Source: Eubacteriales bacterium
GTDB lineage: Bacteria > Bacillota > Clostridia > Saccharofermentanales > Fastidiosipilaceae
DNA length: 34,914 bases
Direction of reading: 5' to 3'
Assembly: GCA_030537565.1 (NCBI GenBank)
Contig: JAUNVS010000009.1
Coordinates: forward strand, 7,510-42,423
The position numbers and the translations under genes are program-made. The notes beneath the pieces were generated by a model that was not told where the DNA came from, made no database searches, and was given only the letters and a program-made list of their open reading frames with translations. This document shows, in pieces, positions 8,393-16,927 of the stretch (position 1 is its first letter; each line of letters starts with the position of its first letter).

Positions 8393-9913
8393 ATGAGTTA
8401 CGCAAACGTCCTCGGTTTCGATGCCGATAAGTATCTTCAAGAGCAGAGCCGCTTCATTACCGAACGAGCCGAGCGCTATGACAAATTGTATCTCGAAGTT
8501 GGAGGTAAGCTTCTCGACGACCTCCATGCGATGCGCGTACTACCAGGCTTCGTACCAGACATGAAGATGCGGGTTCTCCAGAAGATGCAGGACCGCTGCG
8601 AGGTAATCATTTGCATCTATGCCCAGGACATCGAAGAGAATAAGATTCGCGGTGACTACGGAATCACCTACGATGCAGATGTTTTTCGCATGATTGATGA
8701 ATTTCTCCGGCATGGCCTCAAGTTAGCTGGAGTCGTGATCACCCGCTATGCAGAGCAGCCTCAGAGTAAGATTTTTATCCAACGTCTTGAACGACGAGGC
8801 ATTCGGGTCTACACCCACGGAGCCACCCAGGGCTACCCCACCGACATTGATACCATTTGTTCCGACGAGGGCTACGGTAAAAATTCGTACATTGAGACGG
8901 AGCGTCCGATTGTTGTCATAACGGCACCGGGGCCAAATAGTGGCAAACTCGCCACCGCTCTTTGCCAGCTCTATCACGATACGAAGAAGGGTCTAAACGC
9001 AGGTTACTCGAAGTTTGAAACATTTCCTATCTGGAATCTACCGTTGAAACACCCCGTTAATATTGCCTATGAGGCAGCGACCGCGGACCTCCAAGATGTC
9101 AACATGATCGACCCCTATCATCTCGAGGCCTGCAATGAGAACTCCGTCAACTATAACCGAGACGTCGAAGCTTACCCGCTGCTACGCCGGATCCTCACTC
9201 GGATCCGCGGGCGGGAATCTGAGTATCGCTCGCCAACTGAGATGGGCGTTAACCGAGCTGGCTTTGCGATCATTGATGATGAGATCTGTCGCCAAGCGGC
9301 TATCCAGGAAATCATTCGCCGCTATTTCCAAGTTCTAATTAATTACAAGCTCGGACTTGGGAGCGAGAAAACAGTGACGCGCTGTAAGCTTTTAATGGAA
9401 GACCTAAATCTAAGCGAGGACATGCGCGCTGCCATTGAACCTGCACGCGACTACCAGCGTCGATTGCAAGCCCTCGATGAGACCACTGATTTACGCCCCT
9501 GTGCAGCCATTGAACTTCCAGATGGACGAATTGTCACGGGACGTCAGAGTACGACTATGACTGCGGTGTCTGCGATGTTGCTAAATGCCTTAAAAGCGAT
9601 TGCTGGCATCGACGATGCACTCCACCTCCTCTCCCCAGTGGTCCTCGAGCCGATGCTGGATTTAAAGGGTGCGAAGCTCCATCAATCCGAAGAACCCCTC
9701 GATGCAAAAGAGGTGCTTATGGCGCTCGCAGTTTCAGCCTCTACGAATACGACCTCTGCTCTCGCGATGACCGCCCTGCCCGGTCTCTTTTCCTCACAAG
9801 TTCACTGTACTTCGATTCCGAGTAAGAGTGATAAACGTATTCTCAGCCGCCTGGGAATCGACTGTAGTGCGGATCCCTATCTATCGAGCACCAAGATTTA
9901 CTTTGAACTCTGA
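8393..9913 (+). CDS. DUF1846 family protein
   Basis: This 506-residue protein matches the DUF1846 family along its whole length, and about 500 residues is the family's usual size. Clear marks are YLEVGGKLLDDLHAMRVLPGFVPD near residue 33, RGDYGITYD at 86-94, the P-loop-like APGPNSGKLATALCQLYHD from 178, and FETFPIWNLPLKHPVNIAYEAATADL. The biochemical role of the family is not known; the P-loop-like motif hints at nucleotide binding. The start follows AAGGAGG with good spacing; the longer frame has no site. It sits 54 bases upstream of a Mur ligase gene on the same strand, with no terminator between, so the two are probably one operon and may share a task near the cell wall. Confidence 0.9.
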   Translation: MSYANVLGFDADKYLQEQSRFITERAERYDKLYLEVGGKLLDDLHAMRVLPGFVPDMKMRVLQKMQDRCEVIICIYAQDIEENKIRGDYGITYDADVFRMIDEFLRHGLKLAGVVITRYAEQPQSKIFIQRLERRGIRVYTHGATQGYPTDIDTICSDEGYGKNSYIETERPIVVITAPGPNSGKLATALCQLYHDTKKGLNAGYSKFETFPIWNLPLKHPVNIAYEAATADLQDVNMIDPYHLEACNENSVNYNRDVEAYPLLRRILTRIRGRESEYRSPTEMGVNRAGFAIIDDEICRQAAIQEIIRRYFQVLINYKLGLGSEKTVTRCKLLMEDLNLSEDMRAAIEPARDYQRRLQALDETTDLRPCAAIELPDGRIVTGRQSTTMTAVSAMLLNALKAIAGIDDALHLLSPVVLEPMLDLKGAKLHQSEEPLDAKEVLMALAVSASTNTTSALAMTALPGLFSSQVHCTSIPSKSDKRILSRLGIDCSADPYLSSTKIYFEL

Positions 9914-9967
9914 TCGAGATGCGTTCCATGCTTAAATAGCCACTGGACTCTGACTTAGGAGTTTTAT

Positions 9968-11581
9968 ATGAAACAGTTAAAACAATTAACGGCCGCCTTT
10001 TCTGCTGATGATCGTGATTCAGAGCCCATTCTCGCTCTGAATCCAGCGGCTGAAGCGCTGTTATCGGGCGCAAGTAATCCTGAAATTGAACTAGTTGCCC
10101 AAGACTCACGCCGCTGTACGAACAAATCAATCTTTGTTGCGATACGAGGTTTCGATCACGACGGTCATAAATATCTGCGTCAAGCGGCAGAACATGGGGC
10201 AGTGGCCGCTTTTGTCGAAGAATTCGATGAGAGTTTGCCCGAACTTGCCCAAATAAAAACGGAGGATAGCCGACTTGCATTTGCAGTCCTCTCGCGAAGC
10301 TTTTTCGACGACCCCAGTCGCGAGCTCCACCTGACTGGAATTACGGGCTCTAATGGGAAGACGAGCACCTCCCTCTTTCTACGTTCGATCCATACTGCAG
10401 CTGCTTATGAGACTGGACTCATTGGCACCGTGGTCTACGCCTCGAAAACGCAGGAAATCGAAGCGAAATTGACGACCCCTGATGCTTGGGTGCTGCAGGG
10501 GCTCTTCCGTCAGATGATCGATGAGGGCATGGATCATGCGATTATGGAGTCCTCGAGCATCGGTCAGCATCAGCAGCGTGACCGCGGCTGCGATTACGAT
10601 GTCATCGCCCTCATCAACCTCAGCCACGAACACATCGACTATCACGGAAGCTACGAAGCGTACATCGACGCTAAGATGAAGATCCTCGAACGTGCGAAGC
10701 CAGAAGCGATTTGTATATTGAATGCCGATAACGCCGACGTTATGCGCCAGCGCCCACGCTGTCATGCAGAAGTTTTCACCTTTGGCGCTTCGAATGGAGC
10801 AGATATCCGAGTCCGCGATCTCGACTTATCAAAGGGCTACGCCCATTTTTATATTGATTTCAGTGAGCGGATTGTTGAACGCTTCAAACTCAGCGAGGAC
10901 GAACGAAGCCTCGAAGTGCAACTAGCCGTCCCTGGTGAACATTCTGTATACAATGCACTGGCCGCCACAGGCATGGCCCTCGCATCGAAGATCCGTCCAG
11001 CTACCATCCGTCGCGGTCTCGAGACCTACCTCGGTGTCGAGCGACGCTTCCAGGAGGTCTTCGATGGGAATTTTGAGGGTGCAGATTTTCGAATCTTCGA
11101 CGACCACTTCTCAAACCAGGAGAACATCCGAGTCACGCTAAGCACCTTGTCGAAGATTCAGTATCGGAGACTCCATCTCCTCTTCGCGGTCCGCGGTAAG
11201 CGTGGTGCGACCATCGTTCGTGAATCGATTGAAGAAATCGCCAAATGGGCGAAACGTCTCCCCCTCGAAAGCTTCTTCGCAACGACGAGTCAAGATGTCG
11301 TCGATCAAGACAACGAGGTCCTCCCCGAAGAACTTGCAGCACTGCATGAGAGCCTCGCGACCTATGGTCTCGAATGCGAAATCTTTGAGGAACTTCGCCC
11401 TGCCTTATATGCCATGCTCGATCGAGTTAAATCAGGCGACGTTATTCTCCTCGGCGGTGCCCAGGGAATTGACGCAGGTGCCCGTCTCCTACTTGAAGAA
11501 CTCGCTCGACGCCATCCAGAATGGGATCGAGAACGTCTGATGGCGCCGATCCGCGATCGTGTCTGTGGTCAGGAACCATGA
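9968..11581 (+). CDS. MurE-like Mur ligase, divergent
   Basis: The 537-residue protein has the three-domain plan of Mur ligases, which join an amino acid to UDP-MurNAc-peptide with ATP. The N-terminal domain has QDSRRCTNKSIFVAIRGFDHDG (45-66), as in MurE. The ATP loop is GSNGKT at 127-132 (usually GTNGKT). The middle domain has TTPDA, MESSSIGQHQ and NLSHEHIDYHGSYEAYIDAK, where MurE has MEVSSHAL and DHLDYHG. The C-terminal domain has VERRFQEV, then FDDHFSNQENI in place of DYAHNP, and no DNPR motif of Dap-adding MurE. It may therefore add another residue or work on another acceptor. AGGAG precedes the ATG. It follows the DUF1846 gene. Confidence 0.78.
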   Translation: MKQLKQLTAAFSADDRDSEPILALNPAAEALLSGASNPEIELVAQDSRRCTNKSIFVAIRGFDHDGHKYLRQAAEHGAVAAFVEEFDESLPELAQIKTEDSRLAFAVLSRSFFDDPSRELHLTGITGSNGKTSTSLFLRSIHTAAAYETGLIGTVVYASKTQEIEAKLTTPDAWVLQGLFRQMIDEGMDHAIMESSSIGQHQQRDRGCDYDVIALINLSHEHIDYHGSYEAYIDAKMKILERAKPEAICILNADNADVMRQRPRCHAEVFTFGASNGADIRVRDLDLSKGYAHFYIDFSERIVERFKLSEDERSLEVQLAVPGEHSVYNALAATGMALASKIRPATIRRGLETYLGVERRFQEVFDGNFEGADFRIFDDHFSNQENIRVTLSTLSKIQYRRLHLLFAVRGKRGATIVRESIEEIAKWAKRLPLESFFATTSQDVVDQDNEVLPEELAALHESLATYGLECEIFEELRPALYAMLDRVKSGDVILLGGAQGIDAGARLLLEELARRHPEWDRERLMAPIRDRVCGQEP

Positions 11582-11612
11582 CCCTTTTTCTACAATCTCG
11601 GGTTTATGATTT

Positions 11613-11638
11613 AAAGGATCCAATAATGGATCCTTTTT
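11613..11638 (+). terminator. Terminator of the DUF1846-Mur ligase operon
   Basis: AAAGGATCC and GGATCCTTT pair around a 6-base loop, followed by T5. It lies 32 bases past the Mur ligase stop. Confidence 0.88.
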
Positions 11639-11702
11639 CTTTGCACTATCTTTGCGCTTGCTTGCAACTTTGCGAACAGCAGGGCATAATTAACAGAATT
11701 TA

Positions 11703-11760
11703 GAGGAAGTTAACGCATTCATTTAGGGAATTTCCCTATGTCGAAGGCTTCGACTTCCTC
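11703..11760 (+). promoter_or_regulatory. Structured leader upstream of the SDR gene
   Basis: Three nested inverted repeats lie 60-120 bases before the SDR start. The outer arms are GAGGAAGT (11703-11710) and ACTTCCTC (11753-11760). Inside are AGGGAA/TTCCCT (11725-11737) and GTCGAAG/CTTCGAC (11740-11754, overlapping the outer 3' arm by two bases). They could form alternative RNA folds or be operator sites. No known riboswitch consensus is recognised. Confidence 0.45.
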
Positions 11761-11821
11761 ATAAGAATTTGCGCCCGCCAGCAGTCTTTGTTTGGCCCGC
11801 GGAGTAAAAAAGGAGTTTGTC

Positions 11822-12601
11822 ATGCAACGTTTTCAGTCTAAGGTAGGGGTCGTCACTGGTGCCTCCAACGGTATCGGTCTCTTCATCGCTGAAGAATTAG
11901 CCGCCCAGGGTATGTCCCTCGGTCTTTTTGATCTGAATCAGGAAGAGCTTGGAAAAGTCAACCAGATGCTCTCTGAGCGTCACCCTGAGGCGAAGTTCCT
12001 CCCAATCGTCTGCGATGTTTCAAATCAGGAGCAAGTCAACGCATCGATCCAGGAAGTCGTCGATCAGCTCGGCCGCCTCGACTATCTCGTCAATAACGCT
12101 GGCATCAACGGCGAGCAGAAGCACATTGCTGAGTGCAACGATGATATTTTCCGTAAGGTCATGGAGATTGATTTCTACGGCACATATTATTGTCTAAAGG
12201 CGGCTCTCAAACACATGGAGCCCGGCTCAGCCATCGTAAACATTGCCTCCATCTTAGGCCTCGTCGCATCCCGTACTCAGGCCGCCTACGTCTCTGCCAA
12301 GCACGCCGTTGTCGGCCTCACCCAATCTGCGGCACTCGACCTCTGTGATCGCAACATCCGTGTTAACGGCGTCGCCCCTGGTGCGGTCCTCACACCCATG
12401 GTTGAAAAGGCCGCCGATTACCTCGGGCAGGGCGACCGCGAAAAGGGGCTTAAAATTATCGTCGGCCGTAACCCGATGGGCCGTGCAGCGAATGGCAACG
12501 AGATTGCCCAAGTCGTCGCCTTCCTCCTCTCGGATGAAGCCTCGTACATGACGGGCCAGATCCTCCGTGCCGACGCCGGCCAGACCATTTCCTTCTCCTA
12601 A
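11822..12601 (+). CDS. Short-chain dehydrogenase/reductase
   Basis: This 259-residue cytoplasmic oxidoreductase is a classical SDR of normal length. It has the cofactor loop TGASNGIG at 12-19, an Asp at 37 (GLFDLN) that favours NAD over NADP, NNAG at 91-94, and the catalytic Ser143, Tyr156 and Lys160 (YVSAK). The C-terminal VRVNGVAPGAVLTPM-type segment and SYMTGQILRADAG are typical. The family covers 3-oxoacyl-ACP reductases, sugar and alcohol dehydrogenases; the substrate is not evident. AAGGAG stands ten bases before the ATG at 11822. It is monocistronic, between the structured leader and a strong terminator. Confidence 0.93.
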   Translation: MQRFQSKVGVVTGASNGIGLFIAEELAAQGMSLGLFDLNQEELGKVNQMLSERHPEAKFLPIVCDVSNQEQVNASIQEVVDQLGRLDYLVNNAGINGEQKHIAECNDDIFRKVMEIDFYGTYYCLKAALKHMEPGSAIVNIASILGLVASRTQAAYVSAKHAVVGLTQSAALDLCDRNIRVNGVAPGAVLTPMVEKAADYLGQGDREKGLKIIVGRNPMGRAANGNEIAQVVAFLLSDEASYMTGQILRADAGQTISFS

Positions 12602-12625
12602 CACTTCCAAGCGACTGTAATTCTT

Positions 12626-12653
12626 AGAGAGGGCCGTCGGCCCTCTCTTTTTT
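12626..12653 (+). terminator. Terminator of the SDR gene
   Basis: AGAGAGGGCC and GGCCCTCTCT form 10-bp arms with a 3-base loop and a run of T. Confidence 0.92.
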
Positions 12654-12686
12654 GCCCCAAGTGATCTGCGGCATAAATGATCATTT

Positions 12687-12694
12687 GCTATACT
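12687..12694 (+). promoter_or_regulatory. Promoter -10 of the HAD phosphatase gene
   Basis: TATACT at 12689-12694 is preceded by TTTGC, near an extended -10 form. It lies 30 bases before the start at 12724. Confidence 0.4.
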
Positions 12695-12723
12695 GGGCCT
12701 CAATTTTGATTCGGGAGGCCATC

Positions 12724-13626
12724 ATGCCGATTAACCTTTGGAAGCTCACCCAAGGCGAGCCCACACTTGAGAAGCTCGCTCAGCGTGCTAAAACGATTCG
12801 CCATATCTTTACGGATCTCGATGGTAGTCTCCTCGACGATAAAAAGAACTGCTCTCCAAAAGCCGAGCGTTATATTAATATCCTTCGAAGCGAAGGCATC
12901 GGTTTTACCCTCGTCAGTGGTCGAGTTGACCTCCAGATGAGGCATCTTGGGGAACTTTGGCAGATGGAGGGTGCAGCGATCTCCTGTAACGGAGCCCTAA
13001 TTCGCAACTGGTGCTCGGATACTGCGCTCGTAAGCCATGAGCTCTCGACTCACGCAGCAACTTTGTTGCACCAATATGCCCTCGAAACGGATACTCCCTA
13101 CCTCATTTATAATCCCTCAGCGATCTACGGGAATTCCAAATCCTCGGCCTTTCAACAGCACTTCCACCAGTACAACCGACGCTATGCCATGTCTTCATTC
13201 CCAGCAACACCTGTAATTCAAATGGAGCCGGATACACCTCTACCATCGAAGATCCTGAAGTATAAAATTTTTACAAAAAACACTGAGATGGAGCTAGCGA
13301 AGCTCCAAGCACACGGAATCGATCTGACACAATTTTCGATCATCGAATCGGAACGGGGTGCGATCGACTTCGCCGCCCCCGGGGTCTCGAAGGGTCAGGG
13401 ACTTAGAGAACTGGCAGAAATTGAAAACATCGATTTAAGCGAGTCGATCTATTTCGGTGATGAGTTAAACGATCTCTCCGCCTTCGACGAGGTCGCCCTC
13501 AGCTTTGCTCCCAGCAACGCCCATCCGCAGATCATCGCCGCTGCCGACTACCTATGCAGCGATAATAACGATGATGCCTTCGCTAAGCTCCTCGCTATCC
13601 TCTGGCCTCAGCTGCAATCGCAATAA
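12724..13626 (+). CDS. Cof-type HAD phosphatase
   Basis: The 300-residue protein is a haloacid-dehalogenase-superfamily hydrolase of the Cof/class IIB type, which removes phosphate from small sugar or cofactor phosphates. Motif I is TDLDGSLLDD with nucleophile Asp31 and Asp33; motif II is LVSGR; motif III is the Lys in the KGQGLREL region; motif IV is YFGDELNDLSAF. The cap between motifs II and III fits class IIB. GGGAGG upstream sets the ATG at 12724. Its last 32 bases overlap the end of the convergent C26 hydrolase gene. The physiological substrate is not known. Confidence 0.9.
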   Translation: MPINLWKLTQGEPTLEKLAQRAKTIRHIFTDLDGSLLDDKKNCSPKAERYINILRSEGIGFTLVSGRVDLQMRHLGELWQMEGAAISCNGALIRNWCSDTALVSHELSTHAATLLHQYALETDTPYLIYNPSAIYGNSKSSAFQQHFHQYNRRYAMSSFPATPVIQMEPDTPLPSKILKYKIFTKNTEMELAKLQAHGIDLTQFSIIESERGAIDFAAPGVSKGQGLRELAEIENIDLSESIYFGDELNDLSAFDEVALSFAPSNAHPQIIAAADYLCSDNNDDAFAKLLAILWPQLQSQ

Positions 13627-14329
13627 AACGGCGGAAAATTTCCAACATCGAATCGTGATGGCGCCAACACATCTCCGGATGGAACTGACAGGCCACGATA
13701 CCGCGGCTGAGATCTTCAACCGCTTCGAGAACGCCGTCTGGACTATAGCCGACGGCCTCAAGACCGGAACCTGGCTCGAAAAATACCAGGTGGTGAAATG
13801 AATTGACCAGGGATTTCGTTCCGAAGATGGCAGCAAAAAAGCTCGACTCGCGATATTCAACGCTGTGGGTCAGATGCCAGGGCAGTGCATCCTGGACGTG
13901 CTTCAAAAGCGGTTTCGGACTATAGGAGAGGTCCTGCAGATAGCTGGCCCCAAAATAGGCATTGATCAACTGAAAACCGCGACAGATACCGAGAATCGGC
14001 TTCTCCGCAGCGAGGGCCGCCTCGAGGAGGGCACGGTCAAAACGGTCACGCTCAGGCCAGATCTCCTGCAATTTCTCCAATGGCTCCTGCCCATAATCGA
14101 GTGGATTGAGATCATGGCCACCGCTTAAAATTAGGCCATCGATTTGCTCGATATAGAGTTTCGCGGCTGCTTCCACATCGCAGTCTTCGAGAACGGGTAA
14201 AATCAGCGGTAAGCCCCCTGCTCTCTGAACAGACTGAACATAATTATTGTTCACAGTCGCAAGTGGACAAGCTTCGAAGCCTGGATCGCGATCTGCTGTC
14301 TGCGATCCCGATATTCCAATGATCGTCAT
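13595..14329 (-). CDS. Class I glutamine-amidotransferase-fold hydrolase (peptidase C26, PuuD-like)
   Basis: The protein has 244 residues from an ATG at 14329 preceded by CAGGAGG; a longer frame lacks a site. It matches gamma-glutamyl-gamma-aminobutyrate hydrolases (PuuD family), which cleave gamma-glutamyl bonds late in putrescine breakdown. The nucleophile elbow GICRGFQLINAYFG has Cys116, and the end of the domain has FHPEM with His217 and Glu219, completing the Cys-His-Glu triad. LSGGHDLNPLDYG (69-80) is the oxyanion-side loop. The polyamine operon is 2.6 kb away, but no other puu genes are visible, so a role in polyamine breakdown is only a suggestion. It overlaps the HAD gene tail to tail. 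Confidence 0.85.
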   Translation of the reverse strand: MTIIGISGSQTADRDPGFEACPLATVNNNYVQSVQRAGGLPLILPVLEDCDVEAAAKLYIEQIDGLILSGGHDLNPLDYGQEPLEKLQEIWPERDRFDRALLEAALAAEKPILGICRGFQLINAYFGASYLQDLSYSPKPLLKHVQDALPWHLTHSVEYRESSFFAAIFGTKSLVNSFHHLVFFEPGSGLEAVGYSPDGVLEAVEDLSRGIVACQFHPEMCWRHHDSMLEIFRRFIAIAAEARG

Positions 14330-14388
14330 AGGTCCTCCTGAACAATGGGGTGAGCCACCAAGATGTGGGCAACGGCAATCGAACGATC

Positions 14389-14406
14389 TGTTGTTTTTAT
14401 ACAACA
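14389..14406 (-). promoter_or_regulatory. Inverted repeat upstream of the C26 hydrolase gene
   Basis: TGTTGT and ACAACA are perfect 6-bp arms with a 6-base spacer, 60 bases before the C26 start, over a TATAAA-like box. It is a possible operator. Confidence 0.35.
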
Positions 14407-14493
14407 AAGTACGTTTTATTCTCGCAGACTTCCCCCAAATTGCAATTGATCCAGCGCAAAACGTAGCGCGGGAGATGACTTTTCACCTCCAAA

Positions 14494-15363
14494 CTAAAGG
14501 CGTCCCCACTTCTTCATCTGGGAAATAAAGCGGCCCAGTTCGAGATCCCAATAGGAGTAGATATGGGCACCCGTGCCGGCACGATAGACATGTTTGAGCC
14601 CGATCTTCTGAAGTTCAGCCGCATAGGAATCGACCAGTGGGAAGAGTGGATCGGACTCACCACAGGTGAGGTAAATGTCGACAGCCTCCTCATCGCTTGA
14701 CGCGAGACGACTGCGATAATTCCGAGCCAAGTTCCAGAGATCGAGATCTTCGCGTACTCCCGTCTCCAGTTCGGGTAAGCGTCCAGAAATTTCGGCAGCG
14801 TAGTCCGCTGACTGATAAAAGGCCGCTCGCCCCTCGGCATCACTCATCAGAGCCGGCGAAAACGCCGCGATCGCCGTATAACGCTCAGGATAAAGAAGCC
14901 CTAGGCGCAGAGCACCAAAGCCGCCCATCGAGTTGCCCGCTAGAAAGCGATTTTGACGACCTCTCGCCACTCGAAAACTGACCTCAATTAAATCTGGGAG
15001 TTCATAGATGATGTAATCCTCATACTGAGCTCTCCCCCGCTCCGAATTCAAATAGAGGGAATTCTCAGCCGAGGGCATGACCGCCATAAAACCATGCCGC
15101 TCTGCAAGGGCTTCAATACGGCTATGATCAAGCCAGCTGTGACGATTTCCCTGATACCCATGTAGTAGATAGAGAACTGGCACACGGCGCTCCACATCCG
15201 ATAGTCGATAATCCTCGGGACGTGGGCGAACATGGCGACAGTCCTGTGGCTCAGCCTGGGTGGCCGAGCTTACATAGGGTGCACGCGGTTCTGGCAGCAC
15301 ACAGGAAATCTCAACTTGGCGGGCGAGGGCGGTCGAATAAAATTCAAATTCAAGACGGGCCAT
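14494..15363 (-). CDS. Alpha/beta-hydrolase, esterase D / feruloyl-esterase-like
   Basis: The 289-residue protein resembles the esterase family that includes S-formylglutathione hydrolase and tributyrin esterase EstA. The oxyanion motif LLHGYQGNRHSW is at 67-77, the nucleophile elbow GNSMGGFGAL at 143-152 with Ser145, then a late Asp (ESDPLF) and His (TGAHIYSYWD). There is no signal peptide, so it is cytoplasmic. The ATG at 15363 lies inside the last codons of the MATE gene and has GGAG upstream; a TTG at 15378 is also possible. The two genes are probably translationally coupled. The insertion at 27-60 before the first strand is longer than usual. Substrate is unknown. Confidence 0.85.
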   Translation of the reverse strand: MARLEFEFYSTALARQVEISCVLPEPRAPYVSSATQAEPQDCRHVRPRPEDYRLSDVERRVPVLYLLHGYQGNRHSWLDHSRIEALAERHGFMAVMPSAENSLYLNSERGRAQYEDYIIYELPDLIEVSFRVARGRQNRFLAGNSMGGFGALRLGLLYPERYTAIAAFSPALMSDAEGRAAFYQSADYAAEISGRLPELETGVREDLDLWNLARNYRSRLASSDEEAVDIYLTCGESDPLFPLVDSYAAELQKIGLKHVYRAGTGAHIYSYWDLELGRFISQMKKWGRL

Positions 15364-16753
15364 GAGTAGACACTCCAATTCTTTCTAAATTCGGGTAAAA
15401 AGACTTCAAGACCAGCCCTGCGAAGACGATCGCGAGTAGGTCCGTCACCGGATAGACGTAGAAAAAATCACTAAGACTGGGCTTTAGAACGAAGACCGCA
15501 AAAGCCGCAAGGGGAATGAGAATCGCAATCTGTCGCAAGAGACTGAGGAAGCTCGCCCAACGCTCTGCACCGAGCGCCTGAAGAAACATCGTCGTCGAAT
15601 AGTAAAAGGCGAGCAGGGGAAAGACCAGAAGCATATGACGGAAACAGGGGACTCCGACTTGGATCAGCTCAGAATCACTGACAAAAAATGCGAGCAAATC
15701 TTCTGTCGCATAAAGCCCTAGGGCATAAAGCGGGAGAATCGAGAGAAGAGAGAGTCCGAGACTGATACGAAAACACTGGCGCACCCGGCAATACTGTCCC
15801 GCCCCCTGATTAAAGGCAACAATCGTCTGCATCCCATATGCAAAACCGAGGATGATGACGAAGAAAAACATATAGATTTTCGTCGCGATCGTTAAAACTG
15901 AAACGCCAATGACATCCGCGAGGCGAAAGATAAGGCTGTTGAGCGCGGCAATGACAATTGCATCTTCGGACTCGACGATGAAGCTCGGCAGTCCGGCTCG
16001 GCTAAGCTGAATAATACGCTGAAAAGAAAAGCGCGCCCGAGCCCTGAGGGCATTTCTGCGCAGGCTTTGATGATACACAACAGCTGCAAAAGCAGCTGAG
16101 AGAATCTGGGAAAGGAGGGTAGCATAGGCGGCGCCACGAACCCCCTCATGGAGGTGGACAACGAAGAGGATGTCGAAGATGATGTTGAGAATCGCGCCGA
16201 GAGCCATCGAGAAAACGGAGATGTAGATTCGCCCGAGGGCGAGGGTAATGCGCGTCCAGGTATTCGAGAGGCCTAGAAAGAGACTTCCCCAGATGACGAT
16301 GCCGATGTACTCCTTCGCAGGAGCTGCAATCGTTCCCTTCGCCCCTAAAAGCGGCAAGAGACTATCTCGAAAAAGGAAAATTATGAGGCTGAAGGGCAGG
16401 AGATAGACGAAATTAATCGCCGAGGCATGAAAGAGGATATGTCGAGCTTCGCCTCGATCGCCACGCCCAAGCTGAAAAGCCAGTTGATTGGCACTGGCAA
16501 AAGCAAACATCAGCGAAAATGCGATGACGAGACGCTGAATCGGAAAGGCACAACCGAGGGCGGCCACTCCTGTAAGACCAATCGCATGACCGACATAATA
16601 GGTATCAACCATGTTATAGAGTTCGGAGATAAAATAGGCCCCGATGGCAGGGAGGCTGTAGTGTAATAAGAGCCGAATCAATGGGGCCTGGGTCAAACGA
16701 TGTTCGAGCTTCACTTTGACCTCACACGCTCCATGGAATTGATCTTCTCCCAT
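15350..16753 (-). CDS. MATE family efflux transporter
   Basis: This 467-residue inner membrane protein has about twelve hydrophobic segments in two similar halves and belongs to the MATE family of Na+- or H+-driven exporters of drugs and cations. Typical are SLPAIGAYFISELYNMVDTYYVGH near the N-terminus and GQYCRVRQCFRISLGLSLL in the second half. The ATG at 16753 is chosen because AAGGTGG lies upstream; a TTG 24 bases earlier is possible. It is divergent from speD and coupled to the esterase gene. Export of a polyamine or a toxic amine would fit the neighbourhood, but nothing in the sequence proves it. Confidence 0.9.
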   Translation of the reverse strand: MGEDQFHGACEVKVKLEHRLTQAPLIRLLLHYSLPAIGAYFISELYNMVDTYYVGHAIGLTGVAALGCAFPIQRLVIAFSLMFAFASANQLAFQLGRGDRGEARHILFHASAINFVYLLPFSLIIFLFRDSLLPLLGAKGTIAAPAKEYIGIVIWGSLFLGLSNTWTRITLALGRIYISVFSMALGAILNIIFDILFVVHLHEGVRGAAYATLLSQILSAAFAAVVYHQSLRRNALRARARFSFQRIIQLSRAGLPSFIVESEDAIVIAALNSLIFRLADVIGVSVLTIATKIYMFFFVIILGFAYGMQTIVAFNQGAGQYCRVRQCFRISLGLSLLSILPLYALGLYATEDLLAFFVSDSELIQVGVPCFRHMLLVFPLLAFYYSTTMFLQALGAERWASFLSLLRQIAILIPLAAFAVFVLKPSLSDFFYVYPVTDLLAIVFAGLVLKSFYPNLERIGVSTHGPS

Positions 16754-16910
16754 TGAATTGCGCCACCTTTTCTTCAAATTTCCACAACAAGAGCATGCAT
16801 TCTAGGCGCTCGAGTAGGATCGGCCTCATTTTAACAAGGGGTAAAAGCGGCGACAATCGAAGGGGAATCATCGGCAGTTCCTATGTTAAAATATAAGCTT
16901 AATATGCCCC

Positions 16911-16927
16911 GAGGAGGCCGTGAATTG
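16911..16927 (+). promoter_or_regulatory. Ribosome site that sets a TTG start for speD
   Basis: GAGGAGG at 16911-16917 lies 7 bases before a TTG at 16925. The upstream ATG at 16883 has no such site and lies in an AT-rich promoter-like stretch. The TTG start also aligns with the start of E. coli SpeD. Confidence 0.7.

Noticed and set aside
16883..16924. ATG at 16883 as start of speD
   Set aside because: No ribosome site precedes it and the sequence looks like a promoter; TTG 16925 has GAGGAGG at ideal spacing and matches the start of E. coli SpeD.
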